Positions 31,337 to 37,488 of a DNA stretch of 37,488 nt are shown here, in pieces. The DNA comes from Myxococcaceae bacterium (lineage in GTDB: Bacteria > Myxococcota > Myxococcia > Myxococcales > Myxococcaceae), in assembly GCA_022616315.1 (NCBI GenBank), contig JAKEEX010000471.1:1-37488 (forward strand), given 5' to 3'. Positions within the stretch are counted from its first letter, which is position 1. Each line of letters starts with the position of its first letter. Made by a program: the position numbers and the translations under genes. A model generated the notes under the pieces. The model was given only the letters and a program-made list of their open reading frames with translations. It was not told the DNA's origin and did not search any database.

Positions 31337-32434
31337 AACAATTTGCTGCAATCAAAATGGGTGTGGTTGATGAGTGCGTTTGTAATCGTCGGGATGTGGC
31401 TGGGACTAAGGGCAGCCGGCGATGCCGCAAGTCATCTCGCTCGTGGAGTTGATGCTGGAAATGAGGTGGGGGCGTCGCCAAGTACTGTCCGCGTAGTCGA
31501 CGTGAAAGTGCATGGCGTCACATTGAGTTCTCCACCTCCGGGAGCCATCGCATCGATTGCTCTCGATGCGGGCTCCCCACCCCAGGATGTACCTGGCGTT
31601 GTCCCTCCAAGCGATGAGGAACTGCGACGCGCCATCCCCTACACGTGCTTTGGCTCGGACGCAGGCCCGGAGTGTGGTCGTTGCAAGAAGAATTCTGACT
31701 GCGGGGACGGAGAGGCCTGCGGTTTCGATCCAGTTTCCCGTGAGCGCCGCTGTGTTCGGTCTGAGTGCGAGACTGATCATGACTGCCGAGGGACGGACGT
31801 GTGCCGTACCGTGAACGACGTTCGGTTTGGGCCTGCAGTTCGCCAATGCGTGCCTACGGGTAGGGCTCAGGAGGGTAGTCCCTGTCTGAACCTCGGAGGT
31901 CCCCCTGAGCGTACTTGTTCGACCGACCTGCTGTGTCTTCATGGCCGCTGCTCGCGTACCTGTTCCCCACAGCAGCCCAACAGTTGCCCGGTCGATTCCA
32001 CTTGTGTCAAGACTGCGGCGGGCTGGGGATGTAGTCCGTCGTGCAAGAAGACGGGGTGCCCGGATGGTCAAGCATGTGCGACGCTTCCTGGCAAACTTTC
32101 AGCATGCGTCGTGCAACTGGGTGAGAATTGCTTCGATCATCCCTGTCCCGATGGGCAAACGTGCACCTACCGTATGAGTGCAGGTGTTGCAGGATTTGCA
32201 TGTCGTCAAACATGTAATCCTGCTCAGCACGACAGCTGTCCTGCGTACCACGTATGCGGGCTTTCTGGCACACAGAGTGTGTGCTTTCTGCGCTGCAAGC
32301 CAATGGGGGCGCCCTGTCCCGAAGGTCAATACTGCGGGGTGGTTGAGCCCGAACAGGGCCAAATGGGATGCGTTCCGCATGTGCGCCGAACGGCTGAGGC
32401 CGCTTCATTCGTACCCGAACGTCCACACCAGTAG
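31334..32434 (+). CDS. Secreted or anchored cysteine-rich repeat protein
   Basis: 366 residues. The N terminus has one hydrophobic segment (WLMSAFVIVGMWLGLRAAG), acting as a signal or anchor; an ATG at codon 13 is an alternative start. A Ser/Pro-rich spacer (40-100) follows. Residues 105-346 hold 34 cysteines, an even number consistent with 17 disulfides. Five units share the pattern C-P-x4-C (218-224, 242-248, 271-277, 302-308 and 328-334), for example GCPDGQAC and PCPEGQYC. An earlier pair of C-x-x-(N/D)-x-D-C units occurs around 117-151. Such modules are frequent in myxobacterial surface proteins and probably mediate binding outside the cell. G+C is lower than in the core genes. The upstream DNA is the insertion-sequence end and no ribosome site is seen. 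Confidence 0.8.
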   Translation: MNNLLQSKWVWLMSAFVIVGMWLGLRAAGDAASHLARGVDAGNEVGASPSTVRVVDVKVHGVTLSSPPPGAIASIALDAGSPPQDVPGVVPPSDEELRRAIPYTCFGSDAGPECGRCKKNSDCGDGEACGFDPVSRERRCVRSECETDHDCRGTDVCRTVNDVRFGPAVRQCVPTGRAQEGSPCLNLGGPPERTCSTDLLCLHGRCSRTCSPQQPNSCPVDSTCVKTAAGWGCSPSCKKTGCPDGQACATLPGKLSACVVQLGENCFDHPCPDGQTCTYRMSAGVAGFACRQTCNPAQHDSCPAYHVCGLSGTQSVCFLRCKPMGAPCPEGQYCGVVEPEQGQMGCVPHVRRTAEAASFVPERPHQ

Positions 32435-32598
32435 TGTGGCTGAATAGGGTGTGGCTCCAACGCGGTTCATGCGGCGCGCCCTGAGAAGCAGCGACGACGC
32501 TTGCTCGGCCGCTTGCCAAGCAGCCAGGGGGGGGGGTAAGGTCTGACTGCCCGCATCTTTCGGGCGCTCAAACGCTAGTGGGGAGGGGTTCGCAAATC
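32435..32598. other. Intergenic region with a G10 tract and a small hairpin
   Basis: A 164-base gap between two secreted-protein genes. It contains a run of ten G at 32527-32536 and, 12 bases later, a 5-bp hairpin (GCCCG at 32549-32553, CGGGC at 32561-32565). A GGGAGG ribosome-site candidate lies about a dozen bases before the next ATG. Long G runs are prone to slippage and can modulate the expression of downstream genes. Confidence 0.5.
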
Positions 32599-33195
32599 AT
32601 GCAGAATGTACCGTGGAAGTTGAGTGGGTTCTTGCTCGTAACGGCGCTTCTCTTTGGTGCACCCGCGAAGGCGGTCGAAACGATTTCGTGGGACGACCTT
32701 GGAAAAATGCAGAATTCATGTGGGTGGGAATGTACGCGTTACGCCTGGGTCGAAGTCGAAGACTGCTATTACGACCCTGAGCTGGGGCGTACGGTTTGCG
32801 ATTACTACCTCGATCAGGTCTGCGTTGAGACCTCCTACATTTGTCGAGAGTATCGAGTGTATTTGTCCGATGGTGACTGGATTAGCTATGCCTGCAACCC
32901 TGGCACCCGTCCGGATGGGTACGAATTCACCCTCCAGAAGCCCTCGTCCATGACATGGTGGAAGGGCGTCAAGGGCTATCGGAATCAATACGGATCGTCG
33001 TACGCTGGAGAAATCTCCCTCCAAGACGGCGCCACTGAGAGCGGCATGATCTCCTTTACGCCCTCTGACAGCAACGCCCACATCATCCTAGCGAAGGCGA
33101 AGTTCTTGGGCATTCACACGGACATGTACAAGTTGGTCATGTCGCCGAAGATCCCAGTCGGCAAGCGCTGCACCCTCTACTGGTGGGAGGATTAG
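32599..33195 (+). CDS. Small secreted protein of unknown family
   Basis: 198 residues from the ATG at 32599, chosen because it begins a clean signal peptide (MQNVPWKLSGFLLVTALLFG) with cleavage after APAKA. The mature N-terminal part is rich in Tyr, Trp and Cys (NSCGWECTRYAWVEVEDCYY, then VCDYYLDQVCVETSYICREY), giving seven cysteines before residue 85. The second half is beta-like (GEISLQDGATESGMISFTPS) and ends GKRCTLYWWED. I know no family with this arrangement. It sits 85 bases upstream of the TonB-dependent receptor gene on the same strand. Sampled rows are about 55-60% G+C, well below the core genes, suggesting transfer. Confidence 0.75.
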   Translation: MQNVPWKLSGFLLVTALLFGAPAKAVETISWDDLGKMQNSCGWECTRYAWVEVEDCYYDPELGRTVCDYYLDQVCVETSYICREYRVYLSDGDWISYACNPGTRPDGYEFTLQKPSSMTWWKGVKGYRNQYGSSYAGEISLQDGATESGMISFTPSDSNAHIILAKAKFLGIHTDMYKLVMSPKIPVGKRCTLYWWED

Positions 33196-33280
33196 CGCTT
33201 AGAGGCTTGCGGAGGATGGCCGGGAAGGCGTTTCTGCTTTCCCGGCGCCCTCATGATTGGGTTTCCACTCTTGGTATGCA

Positions 33281-35668
33281 ATGAGCGCGACGCGAGGCAA
33301 GGTGCACCGGACCCTCTTTCGTAGTCTGGTCCTTTTTTGGTTGGGGGCGTTGTTTCCAGTGGTCGCTGTTGCTGGCGACGGCTCGGACGAAGCCCCGGCA
33401 CAAGCGACAATTACCGCCGCCCGCCTCGATGGGCGCGTCCAGGTTCGCGGAGACCGCAGGCCTATCCCCGGAGCAATTCTTCGCATCGGGAATCCGGAGC
33501 GCGTGGTCGAGACGGACATAGAGGGGCGGTTCAGCGTTTCGCTTCCGGCAGGTGATTACAAGGTGATTGTCTTCGCGTCCGGCTACTCTGAGAAGGCCTT
33601 CACCGAGATACTCCGAGATGGCGAGGCGCTTGAGGTCGTTTACCGCCTCGAGAGGAGTGGACCGTCGGTCTATGAGACCCGAGTCACGTCCCAGCGGGAA
33701 CGGGGTGAACTGGCTCGCGTTCGACTCCAGGGTGCGGAGCTACGCGAAGTTCCTGGCACGCAGGGTGAGCCGTTGCGCGTTGTCACGCTACTCCCAGGCG
33801 TTTCCGGGCTCGCGTCCGGCGTTTCATATCCAGTGGTACGGGGCTCAGCTCCTGCGGCGACTGGGTACTTCATCGATGGTGTGCGAGTTCCGCAACTGTT
33901 CCATTTGCTCCTCGGACCATCTGTCATCCATTCCGAGTTCCTCGAGTCGATGGACTTTCATCCGGGACTTGCGCCGCTCCGATATGGTGGTCTCTTGGGT
34001 GGTGTTGTGCATGGGCGGGTGTCTGCCCCGCGCGATGACAGGATGCGTGGGAGCGCTTCGGTCGACCTCATCAACGCCGGCGCATTCCTGGAAACCCCTC
34101 TCGGAACAGGAGGACCGCGGGTCACGCTCGCAGGGAGGCTGAGCTACATGCCCCTCCTGGGTTCCCTGGTGCTCCGGGAGCTCACGCGACCCGCTCCTGG
34201 AATCGAGGGACCGGAGTTGATTGCGGATTTCTGGGACTACCAGGGGCGAATCGAGCAATCAGTGGGTGACGCAAAGCTGCGCCTCCTGGTGCTCGGTAGC
34301 TCGGACGTCGTTGGGAGTCTCTCGGAATCCCCAGGGGCAATGTCGGGATTGCTTCGATCACGATTCCATCGAGCGGACTTGAGGCTCCGGAATCCGCTTG
34401 GGAATGGCCAGTTCGAGCTCGGTTTCACCGCGGGCACCGAGGAGATGGGGGCCTTCGCTGCTCAGGATGGAACGGATGTGGTTAGATTTGGCCTCCACCG
34501 CTCGAACATCGCGGCGCGCACGAGTTGGTCTACCGAGTTCGGGCGAGAGTTCTCGTTGCGATTTGGGGCCGACATTGAACGTGCGAGCTCGGACATGGAG
34601 TTTTCTGGGCTGCTGCTGACCCGCGCTGCCGCGAGCCCAACGGACACCTTCCACGCGCCGGCGCTGGCGACTGCGTCCGGGGTCTATTCCGAAGCTACCT
34701 GGACGAGAGGATCGATTGAAATCTCGGGTGGGACAAGGCTAGACAACTATCACCTGGTTCACGACATTAATCACACCGCGGTCGCACCGCGACTCGGTGC
34801 CCGCTGGATGATGAGTGATTCATTCAGCGTTTCCGGTGCCATTGGGCTCGTCCACCAGCCTCCAACGGTGCTTCTGCCCGTCCCTGTCTCGGATACCGCC
34901 GGGCTGCGCCAGGGTTTGCAGACGGGTGCACAGGCAGACGTCGCGGCTGCATGGCAACTCTCCAGCGACGTCGAGCTCGTGGCAAGCGCATACCTCACTC
35001 GATTGTCTCGCGCGGTCGAGTACGGAATCGAGCAGCTGGTGGAGAACCGGCGCCGACTCTCGGACGATGGTGACCCGGGCACCCGCGGGCGTGCATGGGG
35101 GCTGGAACTCATGGTGCGGCGCCCCCAGATGGGCCGGTGGTTCGGCTGGGTGACGTATAGCCTGCAGCGGAGCGAGCGCTTCCAAAAGTTCTATCGTTTT
35201 GACGATAAGGGATTGCCTTTCGGGCCCACCGAGGCGTGGGTACCTTATGCGTTCGATCAGACGCACGTGTTCAACGCCACATTTGGATTGACGCTCGACC
35301 ACGGAGTGAGGCTTGGGGCGAGCTTCCATTTCAACACGGGGCGCCCGGAGAGCGGGCAGTTGACATCACGCGCCCAGCGCGAAGGTTTCGACTCGCGGAG
35401 CCACATGCCAATCTGGGTGCCTTCAGATTTGGACTCGGAGAAACGGCTCCCGCCATTCGCCCGCCTGGATCTCCGAGTATCCAAGGAATGGACCTTCGAT
35501 GACCACCGCCTCGAGCTCTACCTGGATGTATTGAACGCGACCGTCAGCCAGGAGGTTCTCGGCTACACGTATGCGATCGATCGCTCGAAGCAGACCGAGC
35601 CCCTCGTACGAGTTCCCTTCACGGTGCCGGCGGTGTTCCCGATGATTGGCGTCAAGGGGAGTTTTTGA
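33281..35668 (+). CDS. TonB-dependent outer-membrane receptor with carboxypeptidase-regulatory-like domain
   Basis: 795 residues from the ATG at 33281, with a signal peptide (TLFRSLVLFWLGALFPVVAV, then AGDGSDE). Residues about 45-120 are a carboxypeptidase-regulatory-like beta-sandwich (AILRIGNPERVVETDIEGRF and LPAGDYKVIVFASGYSEKAF). Residues about 135-240 are a TonB plug (LQGAELREVPGTQGEPLRVV, LLPGVSGLASGVSYPVVRGS, TGYFIDGVRVPQLFHL). The remainder is a large barrel ending in Phe (MIGVKGSF), the usual outer-membrane terminal residue. No clear TonB box could be picked out. It should import or bind a substrate at the outer membrane, unknown here. The next gene starts one base after its stop, so they form an operon. 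Confidence 0.88.
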   Translation: MSATRGKVHRTLFRSLVLFWLGALFPVVAVAGDGSDEAPAQATITAARLDGRVQVRGDRRPIPGAILRIGNPERVVETDIEGRFSVSLPAGDYKVIVFASGYSEKAFTEILRDGEALEVVYRLERSGPSVYETRVTSQRERGELARVRLQGAELREVPGTQGEPLRVVTLLPGVSGLASGVSYPVVRGSAPAATGYFIDGVRVPQLFHLLLGPSVIHSEFLESMDFHPGLAPLRYGGLLGGVVHGRVSAPRDDRMRGSASVDLINAGAFLETPLGTGGPRVTLAGRLSYMPLLGSLVLRELTRPAPGIEGPELIADFWDYQGRIEQSVGDAKLRLLVLGSSDVVGSLSESPGAMSGLLRSRFHRADLRLRNPLGNGQFELGFTAGTEEMGAFAAQDGTDVVRFGLHRSNIAARTSWSTEFGREFSLRFGADIERASSDMEFSGLLLTRAAASPTDTFHAPALATASGVYSEATWTRGSIEISGGTRLDNYHLVHDINHTAVAPRLGARWMMSDSFSVSGAIGLVHQPPTVLLPVPVSDTAGLRQGLQTGAQADVAAAWQLSSDVELVASAYLTRLSRAVEYGIEQLVENRRRLSDDGDPGTRGRAWGLELMVRRPQMGRWFGWVTYSLQRSERFQKFYRFDDKGLPFGPTEAWVPYAFDQTHVFNATFGLTLDHGVRLGASFHFNTGRPESGQLTSRAQREGFDSRSHMPIWVPSDLDSEKRLPPFARLDLRVSKEWTFDDHRLELYLDVLNATVSQEVLGYTYAIDRSKQTEPLVRVPFTVPAVFPMIGVKGSF

Positions 35669-35669
35669 G

Positions 35670-36812
35670 ATGAGGAGCTTGCTGAAGCAGAGCGCCCTGT
35701 GGGTCGCTCTGGTGCACGCTGGATGCAGCGCGCAGCCGGACGACATCTTTTACATCCAAGGGCAGATCCTCGATGAATTTGGCGCTCCGGTCGCACAGGC
35801 GCCACTCACCGTGAATCGGACGGCGGACCCAAGGCCTTCCGGTGTTCCTTGTGGCCGCATGGGCTTCTTCTCAAGAGTCGTTTCTGGGGCGGACGGTCAT
35901 TGGACCCATTCCCTCATCCGCCAAGAGACGCTCGCTCCGGACGGTCAGCCCGCGTGTTTCCAGGTTCTTTTTTCGTCGGGTCAGGGCCGCGGCTTCGCGG
36001 AGGCGGCGTTCATCTTTCCTTCTACAGACGTTCGGCTTCCGCCGCTACGACTCTGGAACTGGAACCTCTCCGTGGAACCGGATGAGAACGGAGCACGCAT
36101 CCGCTTTCATCCGATAGACGTTCCGTCTCCGGACGATTCCCTCCGCGTCTATCCGGTGCAGCATTGGCTCGAGATACGCGCAGCGGGCCAGACGATGTGG
36201 CACTCGAAGGTTGATGGAGATACGTGGGTCATCGGGTCAGAAATCCTCGAAGACTTCGGGCCGTCTCAAGCGGAAATCGTCGCTGAACATGACGTCGTCC
36301 GCATCGGAGTGTCCGGACTCATCCCTGATGCGGTGTACACATTGCGCGATCATGCTCCCGAGATAGAGCTCCCCTTCACCGCTACGAGGCCTGTGAGCCG
36401 CGGAGCCGACTGTGGTGTCGCTCTTGACACCATTGCGCCGTGCCCGCTTACCGATGGTGCTCTGAGCGTATGGTCGCTTCCGACCTCAACCAAGAAGCTC
36501 GTTGTTCGCTTTCAGAATTCAGTGACGATTCGTCGGGTCGTGCTCCGAAACCCTACCTTTTCGGGAGCTGCTTCGCGGATGTTGATCGAGGGGACCGCCG
36601 ACGCTGCGGGACCCTGGACGCTTCTCGGTGAGCTAAGTCTTCCGCTGCCGCTCGAGACACGTGTCGAGCCGACGTTCATCCCACCGGTGTACGTATCTGG
36701 ACCCCTGGAATTGACAACTGAGCCTGTCACGTGGGTGCGAATTCGTGCGTCGGACGGCGCAGAAAATCCAGTCGCGATTCGGACGATCAGGGAAGTGTCA
36801 TTCTTCGAATGA
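35670..36812 (+). CDS. Receptor-linked lipoprotein with beta-sandwich and discoidin-like C-terminal region
   Basis: 380 residues from the ATG at 35670, with GGGGAG upstream. The signal is MRSLLKQSALWVALVHAGC, with the lipobox at Cys19. Residues about 28-110 resemble a carboxypeptidase-regulatory-like module (FYIQGQILDEFGAPVAQAPL). A fibronectin-like middle region follows (WLEIRAAGQTMWHSKVDGDT and VYTLRDHAPEIELPFTATRP). The last 130 residues look like an F5/8 type C (discoidin) jelly roll: LVVRFQNSVTIRRVVLRNPT, MLIEGTADAAGPWTLLGELS and TWVRIRASDG. Domain calls after the lipobox are from pattern only. Its place behind the TonB receptor recalls the receptor-lipoprotein pairing of SusC/SusD systems, but it is not a SusD homologue. 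Probably on the outer membrane. Confidence 0.78.
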   Translation: MRSLLKQSALWVALVHAGCSAQPDDIFYIQGQILDEFGAPVAQAPLTVNRTADPRPSGVPCGRMGFFSRVVSGADGHWTHSLIRQETLAPDGQPACFQVLFSSGQGRGFAEAAFIFPSTDVRLPPLRLWNWNLSVEPDENGARIRFHPIDVPSPDDSLRVYPVQHWLEIRAAGQTMWHSKVDGDTWVIGSEILEDFGPSQAEIVAEHDVVRIGVSGLIPDAVYTLRDHAPEIELPFTATRPVSRGADCGVALDTIAPCPLTDGALSVWSLPTSTKKLVVRFQNSVTIRRVVLRNPTFSGAASRMLIEGTADAAGPWTLLGELSLPLPLETRVEPTFIPPVYVSGPLELTTEPVTWVRIRASDGAENPVAIRTIREVSFFE

Positions 36813-37258
36813 GGTCAATCGTGGAATATTTGCGTCTCGTCAGTTGCGTCATCGCCATTCTGGGGCTCACTCTGATGGCAGGGTGCACCGGTGAGGCCGA
36901 TGGCTTGCCGGTTCATGACCCCGATCCTCGCCTTGAGCTTGCGCTTGATCGACTTTTCTTTGGGGAAGGAGGCGAACAAGCAGTCACCGTTGGAACCACC
37001 GCTGAACGCTCGATCCAGTTCTTCAACGCCGGTGAGGCAGAGTTGCGGATTTACGAGGTCACGTTAAGTGGGCCTGGGGCCAGCTTGTTCGAGCTCGGTC
37101 AGCTTGAGCGCACGACTATCGCGCTCAACGAGGTCGCACAGCTCAAGGTCCAATTCAAACCCACCGCTGCAGGACGCTTCGTTGCGACCGTCACCATCCG
37201 GTCCAACGCCCACAACCTGCCCGAAGCAACAGTCGCACTCCAAGGCCGCGCGGAGTAG
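36809..37258 (+). CDS. Small lipoprotein with an ASH/choice-of-anchor-D-like domain
   Basis: 149 residues from the ATG at 36809, which overlaps the previous stop codon as ATGA. The signal ends in a lipobox (ILGLTLMAGC). The rest is one immunoglobulin-like ASH-type domain: LALDRLFFGEGGEQAVTVGT, RSIQFFNAGEAELRIYEVTL, VAQLKVQFKPTAAGRFVATV and RSNAHNLPEATVALQGRAE. These domains often occur on bacterial surface proteins and mediate contacts. It is the third gene of the receptor operon, and its stop codon lies one base before the right 74-bp repeat, so it is the last gene of the putative island. Confidence 0.82.
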   Translation: MRSIVEYLRLVSCVIAILGLTLMAGCTGEADGLPVHDPDPRLELALDRLFFGEGGEQAVTVGTTAERSIQFFNAGEAELRIYEVTLSGPGASLFELGQLERTTIALNEVAQLKVQFKPTAAGRFVATVTIRSNAHNLPEATVALQGRAE

Positions 37259-37259
37259 A

Positions 37260-37333
37260 GTTCACCCCGCCTCGAGCCTTCCCTCGTAGAATCCGTCCAG
37301 GATGGCGCGGTATTTCGCCTCCACCGCCTTGCG
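37260..37333. repeat. Right copy of the 74-bp imperfect direct repeat (candidate attachment site)
   Basis: The partner of 29733-29806 in the same orientation. The 25-base identical core (37309-37333) is directly joined to the intact body of the acyl-CoA synthetase gene, whereas in the left copy the core is joined to unrelated DNA. The 49 bases outside the core carry all seven differences, including an Arg/Pro and an Arg/Met change near the protein end. Confidence 0.7.
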
Positions 37334-37488
37334 TTTCACCTTGAGGCTGGGCGTCAGATCCCCCGCCTTGAGCGTGAGGTCCTGCGGGAGCAGCGCGAAC
37401 TTCTTCACCTGCTCGAAGCCCGCCAGCGTGGCGTTGAACGCGTCGATGTCGCCTTGGATGAGCACGTACACCCACGAGTGCGCGGCGA
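37262..37488 (-). CDS. C-terminal part of a long-chain acyl-CoA synthetase (AMP-forming)
   Basis: The last 75 codons of a minus-strand gene that continues beyond the window. The visible residues (YVLIQGDIDAFNATLAGFEQ, then VKKFALLPQDLTLKAGDLTP, SLKVKRKAVEAKY and ILDGFYEGRL-E-A-G) match the C-terminal lid of AMP-forming acyl-CoA synthetases of the long-chain FadD/FAA type. The L-T-P-S-L-K-V-K-R segment carries the conserved lysine region that contacts the adenylate. It should activate fatty acids with ATP and CoA. Its terminal 23 codons lie in the right 74-bp repeat and may have been supplied by the inserted element. The frame is intact through the repeat. Confidence 0.88.
   Translation of the reverse strand, partial: AAHSWVYVLIQGDIDAFNATLAGFEQVKKFALLPQDLTLKAGDLTPSLKVKRKAVEAKYRAILDGFYEGRLEAG

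Noticed and set aside
1..37488. CRISPR arrays, tRNA or rRNA genes, classical T-run terminators
   Set aside because: Looked for by eye on both strands; no regularly spaced repeats, cloverleaf-like sequences with a CCA end, or GC hairpins followed by T runs were seen. A covariance-model scan would be needed for certainty.

Overview
The window is high-G+C bacterial chromosome. Sampled 60-base rows of core genes, counted by eye, are about 75% G+C. It has tightly packed genes with ATGA/GTGA stop-start overlaps, many lipoproteins, PQQ/HEAT/TPR repeat proteins and large outer-membrane proteins. This is typical of a myxobacterium, most likely of the Cystobacterineae (Myxococcus/Archangium/Cystobacter type). 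The assignment is an inference from gene content and codon use, not from a marker gene.

Layout, left to right. (1) 1-5645, minus strand: a housekeeping run with a truncated conserved protein, type III pantothenate kinase (coaX) and biotin protein ligase/repressor (birA). Two lipoproteins (one with HEAT repeats) follow, then a large HARE-HTH protein with a degenerate Mrr-like nuclease fold and a long arginine/glutamate-rich tail. (2) 5763-8887: a beta-propeller protein (plus) convergent with a membrane-anchored hypothetical protein (minus). (3) 9053-15536, minus strand: a six-gene operon (YIP1-like membrane protein, TolC-like outer-membrane factor, MacA-like adaptor, MacB/LolD-type ATPase, two different FtsX-like permeases) predicted to form one tripartite ABC exporter. 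(4) 15696-19156, plus strand: a ClpA/ClpC-like double AAA+ unfoldase translationally coupled to a Rossmann/DUF2520 protein, whose 3' end runs through a dispersed palindromic repeat. (5) 19143-26139: a conserved hypothetical protein, a lipoprotein fusing an HExxH peptidase to a TolB-like propeller and a predicted beta-barrel, then nadD, a NamZ/DUF1343 family protein and a TPR protein. (6) 26222-28618: mutS2.

From 28619 rightwards the DNA changes character. A 436-base stretch holds remnants of at least one broken gene, followed by an ABC-2 permease that lacks its normal start. A stub of an acyl-CoA synthetase 3' end follows, then an IS4-family insertion sequence. After that comes a five-gene block of lower G+C (31334-37258, about 55-60% in sampled rows): a 34-cysteine secreted protein, a small secreted orphan, a TonB-dependent receptor and two lipoproteins. 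The window ends in the 3' end of a real acyl-CoA synthetase gene (minus).

The most interesting structural signal is that the 3' end of that synthetase gene occurs twice: intact at 37260-37333 and as a displaced stub at 29733-29806. The copies match at 67 of 74 positions and include a 25-base identical core exactly at the gene-interior edge. This is the geometry expected if a roughly 7.5-kb element had integrated into the 3' end of the gene and restored it with its own copy. The cargo looks like a surface system: receptor, partner lipoproteins and secreted cysteine-rich proteins, arranged somewhat like a SusC/SusD-type uptake unit. Its function is unknown.
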